NCBI RefSeq assembly: GCF_041224595.1
Contig: NZ_JBGFGN010000129.1
Span: 124,001-188,000, forward strand
Direction of reading: 5' to 3'
Length of the DNA stretch: 64,000 nucleotides
From: Donghicola sp041224595
GTDB taxonomy: Bacteria; Pseudomonadota; Alphaproteobacteria; Rhodobacterales; Rhodobacteraceae
Shown: positions 8,879-17,917 of the stretch, in pieces
How the letters are laid out: the number at the start of each line of letters is the position of its first letter
How positions within the stretch are numbered: the stretch's first letter is position 1
Notes under the pieces: model-generated
The model's input: only the letters and a program-made list of their open reading frames with translations
Told to the model about the DNA's origin: nothing
Database searches by the model: none
Made by a program: the position numbers and the translations under genes

Positions 8879-9817
8879 ATGACCGGCTCGACATCACGTT
8901 ACATGTATGCAGTCGCGCTTGGCGCAATTGCGCTGGGGATCGGCGGCGCTATGCAATACGGTTCTATCATCTTGGTATCGTCTGCGCCGTCAGGTGCTGC
9001 ACCGATCCTGCCGATTGACCCAGAGTACGTTCAACTCGCCGCGATCCCGCTAGAAGTGTTGCACGACGTGCGAGAGGTGTCTTCCCAGCCTGATCCAGTG
9101 CTCTCTATGGCGAATGCAATCTCGGCACCCGAGAACAAATGCGAGATCACTATGACCGCTAATCCGGCTGCGGCAGCAATGGTCTCAGTCGACGTCAAAG
9201 CACCCTGTCACGCCAATACCGCGGTAACGATCCACCACAACGGGTTGATGTTCACCGAGACGACAGATGACAATGGAGCGCTGTCTCTGGACGTTCCAGC
9301 GCTCTCTGAAAATGCGCTGTTTATGGCCGATTTCGGGGGCGCCGATGTGGCAGTCGCAGCCACTGACGTGAGCAGCTTTATCTTTTATGATCGGGCGGTT
9401 GTGCAGTGGCAGGGACAGTCTGGCCTAGAGTTGCACGCCCGCGAATTCTCCGAAGATTACAGCGGTCCCGGCCATGTCTGGCGCGATGCAGCCCGCAACA
9501 CAAGTATCGCGGCACAAGGCAAAGGCGGGATGCTAATCGAATTGGGCAACTCGAACCTGCCGCAAGCGCGTCTGGCAGAGGTGTATACTTTCCCCTCGCT
9601 GACGTCTGATAACTCCGGTGATGTGCTTTTGAGTGTTGAAGCCGAGGTCACGACCGGAAACTGTGCACAAGATGTGAACGCGCAGATTTTGCAGACCAAC
9701 GGGTCAGGCCGCGTCCGCGTGCAGGACGTTCTAATTTCAGTCCCAGAATGCGATGCCGTGGGGGAGCTTCTGGTGTTGCAAAATGTGTTAGATGACCTGA
9801 AAATTGCCGCACGGTAA
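8879..9817 (+). CDS. Membrane-anchored exported protein, Rhodobacteraceae family
   Basis: A 312-residue protein with an N-terminal hydrophobic segment (YMYAVALGAIALGIGG) that is a signal anchor or signal peptide. The start MTGSTSRYMY is preferred to a longer frame from 8747 whose extra residues are unlike any signal sequence. Two clusters stand out: CEITMTANPAAAAMVSVDV with a paired Cys, and FYDRAVVQWQGQ. Similar proteins occur in Rhodobacteraceae and are sometimes labelled translocase, for which I see no motif. It lies 20 bases before the SBP-OmpA gene and is probably co-transcribed with it, suggesting a periplasmic or envelope role. Confidence 0.7.
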   Translation: MTGSTSRYMYAVALGAIALGIGGAMQYGSIILVSSAPSGAAPILPIDPEYVQLAAIPLEVLHDVREVSSQPDPVLSMANAISAPENKCEITMTANPAAAAMVSVDVKAPCHANTAVTIHHNGLMFTETTDDNGALSLDVPALSENALFMADFGGADVAVAATDVSSFIFYDRAVVQWQGQSGLELHAREFSEDYSGPGHVWRDAARNTSIAAQGKGGMLIELGNSNLPQARLAEVYTFPSLTSDNSGDVLLSVEAEVTTGNCAQDVNAQILQTNGSGRVRVQDVLISVPECDAVGELLVLQNVLDDLKIAAR

Positions 9818-9837
9818 CAGTTAGGCGGTCCACAGCG

Positions 9838-11415
9838 ATGTTGGTTTTTAGACGTGCGGCGATCTTCGCCGCATATCTGTTTTTACTCGGTTCATCTGTA
9901 ATTGCTCAGGACATTTCGCTTGTCTCGCATGACAAAGCGATTCGCCTGGATGGCACGTTTCTGGGCTTCGATGGTCAATTCTACCGGATCGATACACCTT
10001 ATGGTGAGCTGACGGTCGACTCCTCTGGCGTCCTTTGCGAAGGGCCAGCTTGTCCGAACTTGACTGATTATGTGGCGGATCTGCGGGTCGCCGGCACCGC
10101 GGATTTGATCAGTGGCTTATGGCCCGCGTTGCTGCAGGGGTTTGCTGACGCAAATGACCTAGAGTTTGAGGTTACAGAGACTTCGAATGGTAGCTTGGCG
10201 CGGCTCAATGACGCCCAAGGCCGGACGTTGGCGCGTTTTGAAATGATCGCAGAAACGACGGGGGCAGGGCTGTCACGCTTGCTAGATGGCGGTGCTGATA
10301 TGGTTTTGGCGTCGCGGGCAATGACGCGTCAGGAGCTTGCTCTGGCGCGTTCCGCGGGGCTTGGTGATCTGAGCCAGGGGCGCTACGGGCAAGTCATTGC
10401 TCTGGATGCGATTTTGCCGATCACGCCTGATGACGCGGCGGTGACCGCCCTGCCCATGGACCAGATCCGGGGTATATTGACAGGGGACATCACGGATTGG
10501 TCTCATGTTGGCGGTCCGGATGCGCGGATTAACCTGCATCTCCCCTCGCCGGAAATGGGTTTCGGCCAAGCGATTGGCGCTTTGGTCCCAAAGCTCGCGG
10601 CAGATGCGACATTCCACGGCTCGCTGTCTGATTTGCTTGAGGCGGTGCGGCGCGATCCGTTCGCGCTAGGGCTCAGCGGAATTTCCAGCGCGACATCCGC
10701 GCAGACACTCGCGATCCGCGGCGGGTGCGGCGTGACCCTACGTGCCACACGGCAGAGCGTGAAGGCCGAGGAATATCCGCTGACCGCTCCAATGTTCTTG
10801 TACCGCCCCGCGCGCCGGCTTCCAAAAATCGGGCGGGAATTCATGGCGTTCTTATCGAGTGAGAGTGCGCAGTCTGTTGTACGAACGGCCGGTTATATCG
10901 ACCAATTGCCAGAGATGAGCGCGTTGGCCGATCAAGGAGAGAGACTGGTAAACGCTATTCTACATGCGAGCGACGACGTTTCCCTGACCGGTCTGCAAAA
11001 GATGGTGGCAGAGCTTGACGCAGGGAGCCGCCTGACGACTTCTTTTCGGTTTGAGGCCGGATCGTCGCGCTTGGACGCGCAATCTCGGTCGAACGTCGAG
11101 CTTTTGGCGCAAACGATCGCCGGTGGACGGTTCGACGGCGAGAGCCTGATGTTCGTTGGCTTTAGCGACGGGCAGGGGCCTGCAGACGCGAATGAGGCTC
11201 TTTCCGTGGAACGGGCTGATGCGGTTATGCAGGCGGTGATGGCAGCGACCGAAGGGGGCGCAGAGCAAACGATGTTCGCGGCAGTTGGCTATGGCGAGGC
11301 GATGCCTCTGGCCTGTGACAACAGCGATTGGGGTCGGTTTGTGAACCGCCGTGTCGAAGTTTGGGTCAAACCTCAACTCGAGCCGATCACAGATAGCCCT
11401 CAGATCGGAAACTAA
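9838..11415 (+). CDS. Substrate-binding-protein/OmpA fusion (PstS-like)
   Basis: A 525-residue exported protein. A signal peptide (AAYLFLLGSSVIAQ) is followed by a short beta region, then a PstS-like periplasmic binding domain (about 75-350; GGADMVLASRAMTRQE, then a GILTGDITDW turn typical of phosphate-type binding proteins). It ends in an OmpA-like peptidoglycan-binding domain (about 400-515; FRFEAGSSRLDAQSR, GFSDG, ERADAV, NRRVEVWV). The expected product is a binding protein tethered to peptidoglycan, with no ABC transporter genes beside it. The last 29 bases overlap the convergent radC gene. The ligand is not predictable with certainty. Confidence 0.85.
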   Translation: MLVFRRAAIFAAYLFLLGSSVIAQDISLVSHDKAIRLDGTFLGFDGQFYRIDTPYGELTVDSSGVLCEGPACPNLTDYVADLRVAGTADLISGLWPALLQGFADANDLEFEVTETSNGSLARLNDAQGRTLARFEMIAETTGAGLSRLLDGGADMVLASRAMTRQELALARSAGLGDLSQGRYGQVIALDAILPITPDDAAVTALPMDQIRGILTGDITDWSHVGGPDARINLHLPSPEMGFGQAIGALVPKLAADATFHGSLSDLLEAVRRDPFALGLSGISSATSAQTLAIRGGCGVTLRATRQSVKAEEYPLTAPMFLYRPARRLPKIGREFMAFLSSESAQSVVRTAGYIDQLPEMSALADQGERLVNAILHASDDVSLTGLQKMVAELDAGSRLTTSFRFEAGSSRLDAQSRSNVELLAQTIAGGRFDGESLMFVGFSDGQGPADANEALSVERADAVMQAVMAATEGGAEQTMFAAVGYGEAMPLACDNSDWGRFVNRRVEVWVKPQLEPITDSPQIGN

Positions 11416-12136
11416 GCTCGCAGCTTTTGCCGATGATAATGTGATCGTGGAGCGTAAGTCCCAGAACTTGCGCAGCTCGGTCGATCTGTTCAGTCACCCG
11501 TAGATCGGACTCGCTGGGTGAGGGGTCACCGGACGGATGGTTGTGCACCAAGATCAACGCACTGGCATTCAGCTGGAGCGCGCGTTTCATTACCTCGCGG
11601 GGGTAAACTGGAACGTGGTCCACGGTACCTTTGGCCTGCTCTTCATCCGCAATCAGAACGTTCTTACGATCCAGATAAAGAACGCGAAACTGCTCAGTCT
11701 CTCTGTGCGCCATGGCGGTGTGGCAGTAGTCGATCAATGCTTGCCAACTGCTTAGAAGGGGCCGCTGGATAACCTTGGAACGCGCGAGCCGATGCGCCGC
11801 TGCTTCGACAATTTTCAGTTCTAGGACGACAGCATCGCCGACGCCCTTGATCTCCTTCAGATGCTCTGAGGGAGCCGAGATGACATGATTGAAGTCACCA
11901 AACCTGTCCAGAAGCCGGCGGGCCAAAGGCTTAACATCCTGCCGAGGGATGGCACGAAACAACACCAATTCTAATAATTCATAGTCAGGAATGGCAGCGG
12001 CACCCCCAGCAAGAAACCGATCCCGCAGCCTGCGTCTGTGATCGCGAATATAAGAGGGCTGAGTCGCCCCTGTGCTCGCCACTTCGTCCTGATCAAACAG
12101 GGTCATCGATTCTTGAAACGCATTGCCTTGTGCCAT
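11387..12136 (-). CDS. radC: RadC/YeeS JAB-domain protein
   Basis: A 249-residue protein with helix-hairpin-helix motifs near residues 50-110 (EIKGVGDAVVLELK) and an MPN/JAB metalloprotease-like domain. The zinc motif is HNHPSGDPSPSESD, with both histidines, the serine and the aspartate present. The RadC name is historical and a direct DNA repair role is not established for the family. The gene reads toward and overlaps the SBP-OmpA gene by 29 bases, and follows dnaJ after a terminator, so it has its own transcript or weak read-through. Confidence 0.92.
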   Translation of the reverse strand: MAQGNAFQESMTLFDQDEVASTGATQPSYIRDHRRRLRDRFLAGGAAAIPDYELLELVLFRAIPRQDVKPLARRLLDRFGDFNHVISAPSEHLKEIKGVGDAVVLELKIVEAAAHRLARSKVIQRPLLSSWQALIDYCHTAMAHRETEQFRVLYLDRKNVLIADEEQAKGTVDHVPVYPREVMKRALQLNASALILVHNHPSGDPSPSESDLRVTEQIDRAAQVLGLTLHDHIIIGKSCELSFRSEGYL

Positions 12137-12181
12137 GGAACTCAGTCTGAGCTTTCTGGGATTAACAAAGCCATAACGTGG

Positions 12182-12214
12182 AAACGAAAACGCCCGCCGA
12201 TGAGGGCGGGCGTT
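12182..12214 (-). terminator. Rho-independent terminator of dnaK-dnaJ
   Basis: A 10-bp perfect stem AACGCCCGCC/GGCGGGCGTT with a six-base loop (12189-12214), followed on the minus strand by TTCGTTTC. It ends the dnaK-dnaJ transcript before radC. Confidence 0.85.
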
Positions 12215-12220
12215 GCTGGA

Positions 12221-13372
12221 TCAGCCTTTCATGCTGTCCCAGAAGTCTTTGACCGAACCAAAGAAGCTCTTGGATTCTGGGTTGTTATCCTCGGATAGCT
12301 TCTCAAACTCCCGCAGCAGTTCTTTCTGCTTGGAGGTCAGATTGACCGGTGTTTCGACGGCCAATTCGATGAACATATCGCCGTGACCCGAGCCGCGCAG
12401 CGGGGGCATCCCCTTGCCACGCAAGCGCATCTGACGGCCCGATTGGCTGCCCGCTGGGATCTTGACCCGGCTGCGGCCGCCGTCGATGGTGGGGACTTCG
12501 ATGTCACCACCCAGAGCGGCAGAGGTCACAGAGACAGGCACGCGACAGTGCAGGTTCACCGACTCGCGCTGGAAAATCGGGTGCTCTTGAACATCGATAA
12601 AGATGTACAGATCCCCCGCAGGCCCGCCGCGCATGCCAGCTTCGCCTTCGCCTGCGAGACGGATGCGAGTGCCGGTTTCGACGCCAGACGGAATGTTCAC
12701 CGACAAGGAGCGCTCGCGTTCGGTTCGCCCAGACCCACCGCACTTCTTGCAGGGATTCTTAATGATCTGGCCTAGGCCGCCACAAGTCGGACAAGTGCGT
12801 TCGACAGTGAAGAAGCCTTGTTGCGCGCGGACCTTGCCCATGCCCGAACAGGTGGGACATGTGGTCGGCTCTGCGCCGCCTTCGGCACCTGATCCGTCAC
12901 AACCGTCGCACTGCACTGAAGAGGGTACGTTGATGGTTTTCGCCATCCCCGCATAAGCCTCTTCCAGTGTGATGCGCAGGTTGTAGCGCAAGTCGGCACC
13001 TCGAGCTGCCCGAGACCGGCCACCGCCGCCCCCGCGTCCGCCCATGAAGTCGCCGAATAGGTCGTCAAACACATCCGAGAAGGCCGAGGCAAAATCGCCT
13101 TGTCCCTGATAGCCTGCGCCTCCCCCACGAGGGCCGCCCATGCCACCATCAAAGGCGGCGTGGCCATAACGGTCATAGGCTGCCTTCTTCTCAGGGTCTT
13201 TGAGGCAGTCATATGCCTCGTTGACCTCTTTGAACTGGGACTCGGCGTTAGGGTTGTCAGAGTTCCGGTCCGGGTGCAGCTCTTTGGCTTTGGTCCGATA
13301 CGCTTTTTTCAGCTCGTCGGCCGAAGCGCCTTTCGAGACACCGAGGACTTCGTAGTAATCTCGTTTCGCCAT
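12221..13372 (-). CDS. dnaJ: Chaperone protein DnaJ
   Basis: A 383-residue type I Hsp40 that stimulates DnaK ATPase activity and loads unfolded clients. The start MAKRDYYEVLG is chosen because a GGGGG ribosome binding site precedes it and the J domain begins there. The HPD motif lies near residue 33. A Gly-rich linker (GGRGGGGG) and four zinc repeats (CDGCDGSG, CPTCSGMG, CPTCGGLG, CKKCGGSG) follow, then the C-terminal substrate domain. It lies 76 bases downstream of dnaK in the same operon. Confidence 0.98.
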   Translation of the reverse strand: MAKRDYYEVLGVSKGASADELKKAYRTKAKELHPDRNSDNPNAESQFKEVNEAYDCLKDPEKKAAYDRYGHAAFDGGMGGPRGGGAGYQGQGDFASAFSDVFDDLFGDFMGGRGGGGGRSRAARGADLRYNLRITLEEAYAGMAKTINVPSSVQCDGCDGSGAEGGAEPTTCPTCSGMGKVRAQQGFFTVERTCPTCGGLGQIIKNPCKKCGGSGRTERERSLSVNIPSGVETGTRIRLAGEGEAGMRGGPAGDLYIFIDVQEHPIFQRESVNLHCRVPVSVTSAALGGDIEVPTIDGGRSRVKIPAGSQSGRQMRLRGKGMPPLRGSGHGDMFIELAVETPVNLTSKQKELLREFEKLSEDNNPESKSFFGSVKDFWDSMKG

Positions 13373-13400
13373 GGGATTTCCCCCTTTCTGGAACGTGCAA

Positions 13401-13424
13401 GGCCGGCCCGTCAACGGACCGGCC
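13401..13424 (-). other. GC-rich hairpin between dnaK and dnaJ
   Basis: The dnaK-dnaJ gap holds an imperfect inverted repeat (GGCCGG..CCG / CGG..CCGGCC, one mismatch) with a four-base loop and no T tract on either strand. It may lower dnaJ expression relative to dnaK or protect the dnaK 3' end, as intercistronic hairpins do in other dnaKJ operons. The structure is seen; the role is inferred. Confidence 0.5.
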
Positions 13425-13448
13425 CCAGAGGTTCCGTAACTTCAGACC

Positions 13449-15374
13449 TTACGAACGCTTGTCGTTGCCAAGGTCCTCGAAGTCGGCGTCAACGATGCCA
13501 TCGTCATCCGAGTTGTTCGAGTCGGACTCGCCGCCGTCAAAGTCAGCAGACTCACCTTCGCCGCCTTCTTGGCTGGCTTTGTAGATGGCCTCACCCAGAC
13601 GCATGGACGCTTCGGTCACGTTCTGGATGCCCGACTTGATCTTGCCGGCGTCTTCCTTCTCCAGCTCGTCCTTCAGAGCTGCGATCGCCAGTTCGATGGC
13701 TTCGACAGTCGAAGGATCAACCTTGTCACCGTGCTCTTCGACGGCTTTTTCGGTCGAATGGATCAGGCTCTCTGCCTGGTTTTTGGCGTCGACCAGTTCA
13801 CGGCGCTGCTTGTCGGCCTCGGCATTTTCCTCGGCTTCCTTGACCATGCGCTCGATCTCGGAGTCGTCCAGACCGCCCGATGCTTGGATGGTGATCTTCT
13901 GCTCTTTGCCGGTGCCTTTGTCCGATGCGCCCACCGACACGATGCCGTTGGCGTCGATGTCGAAGGTCACTTCGATCTGGGGCAGACCGCGGGGTGCGGG
14001 CGGGATCTCTTCGAGGTTGAATTGACCCAGCATCTTGTTGTCCGCAGCCATTTCACGCTCACCTTGGAAGACGCGGATGGTCACGGCCGACTGGTTGTCC
14101 TCGGCGGTCGAGAAAATCTGCGACTTCTTGGTCGGGATGGTGGTGTTGCGGTCGATCAGGCGGGTGAATACGCCACCCAGAGTCTCGATACCCAGCGACA
14201 GCGGGGTCACGTCCAGCAGAACCACGTCCTTGACGTCGCCTTGCAGAACGCCAGCCTGAATAGCCGCACCCATGGCGACAACTTCGTCAGGGTTCACACC
14301 CTTGTGGGGCTCTTTGCCGAAGAACTTGGTTACTTCTTCAAAGACCTTGGGCATACGGGTCTGGCCACCAACCAGAACGACTTCGTCGATGTCGTTCACG
14401 GTCAGGCCGGCGTCTTTAAGAGCAGCCGCACAGGGCTTCAGCGAACCTTTGACCAGATCGCCAACCAGCGATTCCAGCTTCGCACGGGTCAGTTTCATGA
14501 CCATGTGCAAGGGCTGACCGTTCGAACCCATCGAGATGAACGGCTGGTTGATTTCGGTTTGGGTTGCGCTCGAGAGTTCGATCTTGGCTTTTTCAGCAGC
14601 TTCTTTCAGACGCTGCAGGGCCATCTTGTCCGACGTCAGGTCAACGCCGTGCTCTTTTTTGAACTCGTCCGCCAGATAGGACACGATGCGCATGTCGAAG
14701 TCTTCACCACCGAGGAAGGTGTCGCCGTTGGTCGACTTCACTTCGAACAGGCCATCGTCGATTTCCAGAATGGTGACGTCGAAGGTACCGCCGCCGAGGT
14801 CATAGACCGCGATGGTTTTGCTATCTTTCTTGTCCAGACCGTAGGCCAGTGCAGCGGCGGTCGGCTCGTTGATAATGCGCAGAACCTCAAGGCCAGCGAT
14901 CTTGCCGGCGTCTTTGGTGGCCTGACGCTGAGCGTCGTTGAAGTAGGCAGGCACGGTAATCACGGCCTTGGTCACTTCATCACCCAGATAACCTTCGGCG
15001 GTTTCCTTCATCTTCTTCAGGATCAGAGCCGAAATTTGCGCGGGGCTGAACTTTTCGTCACGGGCTTCGACCCATGCGTCGCCGTTGCCGCCGTTCACAA
15101 CGTTGTAGGGCAGGTTTTTCTTGTCCTTTGCGATGTCCGCGTCGTCGAACCGGCGACCGATGAGACGCTTGACGGCAAAGATCGTGTTGTCAGGGTTGGT
15201 GACGGCCTGACGTTTCGCAGGCTGGCCGACCAGACGCTCGTCTTCTGCGAACGCAACGATCGACGGCGTGGTACGTGCACCTTCGGAGTTTTCGATAACG
15301 CGGGGCTGCTGGCCGTCCATGATTGCGACGCAGCTGTTGGTGGTCCCGAGGTCGATCCCGATGACTTTCGACAT
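13449..15374 (-). CDS. dnaK: Chaperone protein DnaK (Hsp70)
   Basis: A 641-residue Hsp70. The start MSKVIGIDLGTTNSC is five codons inside the longest frame and matches the family N-terminus. The nucleotide-binding domain shows IDLGTTNS, VYDLGGGTFDVT and VLVGGQTRMP. The substrate-binding domain and helical lid follow, ending in an acidic SDDDGIVDADFEDLGND tail. It is first in the dnaK-dnaJ operon; grpE is not in the window. The promoter region upstream is consistent with heat-shock control. Confidence 0.98.
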   Translation of the reverse strand: MSKVIGIDLGTTNSCVAIMDGQQPRVIENSEGARTTPSIVAFAEDERLVGQPAKRQAVTNPDNTIFAVKRLIGRRFDDADIAKDKKNLPYNVVNGGNGDAWVEARDEKFSPAQISALILKKMKETAEGYLGDEVTKAVITVPAYFNDAQRQATKDAGKIAGLEVLRIINEPTAAALAYGLDKKDSKTIAVYDLGGGTFDVTILEIDDGLFEVKSTNGDTFLGGEDFDMRIVSYLADEFKKEHGVDLTSDKMALQRLKEAAEKAKIELSSATQTEINQPFISMGSNGQPLHMVMKLTRAKLESLVGDLVKGSLKPCAAALKDAGLTVNDIDEVVLVGGQTRMPKVFEEVTKFFGKEPHKGVNPDEVVAMGAAIQAGVLQGDVKDVVLLDVTPLSLGIETLGGVFTRLIDRNTTIPTKKSQIFSTAEDNQSAVTIRVFQGEREMAADNKMLGQFNLEEIPPAPRGLPQIEVTFDIDANGIVSVGASDKGTGKEQKITIQASGGLDDSEIERMVKEAEENAEADKQRRELVDAKNQAESLIHSTEKAVEEHGDKVDPSTVEAIELAIAALKDELEKEDAGKIKSGIQNVTEASMRLGEAIYKASQEGGEGESADFDGGESDSNNSDDDGIVDADFEDLGNDKRS

Positions 15375-15474
15375 GTTTGTATCCCTCATAACTTAGGCGA
15401 TGTTCCAGGCTCAGGCCCTTTGTGGCACCCTTGCCCGATGTCAGGAGCAGGCTCGCCCGCTCCGGTTCTCGGCG

Positions 15475-15504
15475 TATATAAGAAGCACATTCGAACCCTG
15501 CAAG
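15475..15504 (-). promoter_or_regulatory. dnaK: Putative dnaK promoter (possibly RpoH-type)
   Basis: Reading the minus strand, CTTGCA (15499-15504) and TATATA (15475-15480) are 18 bases apart, about 100 bases before the dnaK start. CTTG at -35 with a TA-rich -10 preceded by C is compatible with alphaproteobacterial RpoH promoters that also resemble RpoD sites. A TTGCGCAA palindrome lies just upstream at 15507-15514. This is sequence resemblance only. Confidence 0.45.
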
Positions 15505-15562
15505 CGTTGCGCAAGCGCTTTGTGTGACAAATTTGCCTCAACAGAATAAGGCGACCGAAAGA

Positions 15563-16174
15563 ATGGCATTTTCGCAGGAGCTGGAGCTGAACGGAGTGCG
15601 GATTATCCAAGGTGCCTTGGATGCCGAAGCTCAGGCCGTGCTACTCGAAGATATCCGGGGTATTCTGCGCGCGGCGCCATTGTTCCAGCCGGTGACCCCA
15701 ACGGAGCGACCCCTGTCGGTCAGAATGAGTGCCGCCGGTGAATATGGCTGGGTGTCTGACCGCAAGGGCTATCGCTACGAGGCGCGTCATCCCTCGGGCA
15801 AGCCGTGGCCACCCATCCCGCCCTCACTCTTTTTGCTTTGGGAAAAATACTCACATTCCGACCGCATGCCAGAGTGTTGTCTGGTGAATTGGTACGCGCC
15901 CGAAGCCAAAATGGGCTTGCACCAAGACAAAGACGAAGCGGATCTGACTCAGCCGGTCCTGTCGATTTCTCTCGGAGATGAGGCGCGCTTTCGCGTCGGA
16001 GGTCAAAACCGTAGGGATCCTACGCGGTCGGTCTGGCTCAAATCCGGAGATATTGCGGTTCTGCAGGGGGCGTCCCGTCTGGCATTTCACGGGGTTGATA
16101 AAAGCCGCCCGAAGTCGAGCAGGCTCATGCCCAACGGTGGACGCGTGAACCTGACATTGCGTGTTGTGACTTAG
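15563..16174 (+). CDS. alkB: AlkB-family 2-oxoglutarate/Fe(II) DNA dealkylase
   Basis: A 203-residue oxidative demethylase that repairs 1-methyladenine and 3-methylcytosine. The iron ligands are visible as HQD (H120, D122) and a distal His at about 176 (AFHGVDKSRP). The 2-oxoglutarate-binding arginines lie in the final RVNLTLR. The start MAFSQELELNGVRI is preferred to a GTG at 15524 because the family begins near this LNG segment; the longer form would give 216 residues. The gene is divergent from dnaK and its stop overlaps that of the convergent ABC permease gene. Confidence 0.93.
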   Translation: MAFSQELELNGVRIIQGALDAEAQAVLLEDIRGILRAAPLFQPVTPTERPLSVRMSAAGEYGWVSDRKGYRYEARHPSGKPWPPIPPSLFLLWEKYSHSDRMPECCLVNWYAPEAKMGLHQDKDEADLTQPVLSISLGDEARFRVGGQNRRDPTRSVWLKSGDIAVLQGASRLAFHGVDKSRPKSSRLMPNGGRVNLTLRVVT

Positions 16175-16995
16175 CGCCGCGCACTCCAGCTGGCAGAGGC
16201 GTGCTTGCGGGTAAAAAATTCGCCCATAAGTCCGATCACCAGCAAAATCAGACCGACGACGATTGGATAAATGATCGAGCTGTTGTGCGGGTTGTAATTG
16301 ATAAAAATGAAACCGCGCGCTTGGTCGATGGCGTGGAACAGCGGGTTCCAGTCGAACATCTTGAGCATGAATGTCGGCAGAGTATTGGCCACAAACATCT
16401 TGCCCGAGGCGATCATGTTTGCGCGCTGATAAATCTGAGTCAGGATTGACGAAAGCTGCGGTGCCCAGGGTTTCAGAGCCACAAGGCACATTCCGACCGC
16501 CGCTCCTGTGAAGAATGCCAACAGTAGCATCCCCATTGCGCCGACGGGATCCTGGATTTCGATCGGGTTTACGATCACATGATACAGAAAGAGCACGGTG
16601 AGCAGCGAGATCACCTGAATATACAGTGCTCCGAGAAGCGATGCGAGAATCGAGATGATCGTCGTCATCGGCGCATGTTTCATCATAGGAGAGGCAGGCC
16701 CCTCCGAGCTTGTCACGGCACTTACGGCTTTGATGTGGCACATGAACAGGAAAATGCCGGACATCATGTAAAGCAGAAAGTCACCGCGGATGGCGGATTG
16801 CCTTATGCCCAGAATGACAAAGAACAGGTAGAAAGACGCCACCATGACCACCAGCTGCAACATGTTCACCAGAATTGCGAACAAGGCATTGCTGTGGGTC
16901 TTGCGCACGTCACGCACCGCAGTGTGATAAATCACATCCGCCATGGACAGGGCTTTGCGCCAAGAGCTTTGGTATGGTTGCGTCTGCCCGATCAT
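16171..16995 (-). CDS. ABC-2 type polysaccharide export permease
   Basis: A 274-residue inner-membrane protein with about six hydrophobic segments, of the KpsM/Wzm type that moves capsule or O-polysaccharide across the membrane. The start MIGQTQPYQSSWRKALSMAD is chosen because related permeases begin a few residues before the WxxAxxMA segment; the frame is open to 17133. No ATPase partner (KpsT/Wzt) or KpsE-like gene is adjacent, so the cassette must be completed elsewhere. It is divergent from the cysQ-to-sulfotransferase array, which supports a role in exporting that glycan. Confidence 0.85.
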   Translation of the reverse strand: MIGQTQPYQSSWRKALSMADVIYHTAVRDVRKTHSNALFAILVNMLQLVVMVASFYLFFVILGIRQSAIRGDFLLYMMSGIFLFMCHIKAVSAVTSSEGPASPMMKHAPMTTIISILASLLGALYIQVISLLTVLFLYHVIVNPIEIQDPVGAMGMLLLAFFTGAAVGMCLVALKPWAPQLSSILTQIYQRANMIASGKMFVANTLPTFMLKMFDWNPLFHAIDQARGFIFINYNPHNSSIIYPIVVGLILLVIGLMGEFFTRKHASASWSARR

Positions 16996-17118
16996 GCCGC
17001 TGTCTTTCACATCTTGCGCCAAGGAATAGCAGGGAATTCTTGATGCTCCCTTTCCAAGCAGGATAAGAGAAAGCCGTACATTGAACAACTCTGCCATGTG
17101 GTTAAAGGAAATATCTCT

Positions 17119-17913
17119 ATGGATTACGCACAATTGACTTCAGTCCTGCGGCGTCTTGCGCTCGAAGCGGGCGACAAGATCATGGAGATTTACAACTCTG
17201 ACGATTTCGAAGTGAAGTCAAAGAGCGATGAAAGTCCTGTCACAGCAGCTGATGAAGCGGCGGATGAACTGATTTCTGCTGGCCTGCGCGCAGAATTTCC
17301 CGAGATCGCTTTGGTGACCGAAGAGCAGTCGGACAGCCATAATTTGGACGTCGACACGTTCCTGATCGTTGACCCACTGGATGGCACCAAAGAATTCATC
17401 AATCGTCGCGGCGACTTCACCGTGAACATCGCTCTGGTGGAAAATGGCGTACCGACCCGCGGTGTCGTTTATGCGCCTGCCCGTGACCGCATGTTCTTTA
17501 CCCTAGCGGATGGCGCCACAGTCGAGGAAATGGGCCCCTTTGACAAAGACACTGTTGGCGAGACCAAATCGCTTTCTGTTGCTGAGTCCGATAACAATGC
17601 CCTGATGGTTGTCGCATCAAAATCGCACCGTGATCAGGCGACCGACGATTACATCAACAAATATTGCGTCAAGGATTCTAAGAGCGCGGGCAGCTCGTTG
17701 AAGTTCTGTCTTGTCGCAACTGGCGAAGCGGACCTGTACCCTCGTCTTGGTCGAACAATGGAATGGGACACTGCAGCGGGTCAGGCTGTCCTTCATGGTG
17801 CAGGCGGTAAAGTTGTTGTTTTTGATACGCATGAGCCTCTGCAATACGGCAAAGAGGGGTTCGGAAATCCCTTCTTCATCGCATACGCTCCTGCTGTCGA
17901 ATTGAAGGCCTGA
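17119..17913 (+). CDS. cysQ: 3'(2'),5'-bisphosphate nucleotidase (PAP phosphatase)
   Basis: A 264-residue inositol-monophosphatase-fold enzyme that converts 3'-phosphoadenosine 5'-phosphate to AMP. The metal-binding motifs are TEEQ (about 68-71), DPLDGT (85-90) and WDTAAGQAV (216 onward). The start MDYAQLTSVL has an AAAGGA ribosome binding site; an upstream ATG at 17098 would add seven residues. It is the first gene of the glycosyltransferase-sulfotransferase array. PAP is the by-product of PAPS-dependent sulfotransferases, so its position next to one at 25089 is likely meaningful. Confidence 0.93.
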   Translation: MDYAQLTSVLRRLALEAGDKIMEIYNSDDFEVKSKSDESPVTAADEAADELISAGLRAEFPEIALVTEEQSDSHNLDVDTFLIVDPLDGTKEFINRRGDFTVNIALVENGVPTRGVVYAPARDRMFFTLADGATVEEMGPFDKDTVGETKSLSVAESDNNALMVVASKSHRDQATDDYINKYCVKDSKSAGSSLKFCLVATGEADLYPRLGRTMEWDTAAGQAVLHGAGGKVVVFDTHEPLQYGKEGFGNPFFIAYAPAVELKA

Positions 17914-17917
17914 GCTT

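Noticed and set aside
13569..15527. A 652-codon open frame antisense to dnaK
   Set aside because: Codon-bias shadow of dnaK; no recognisable domain and no start signals.
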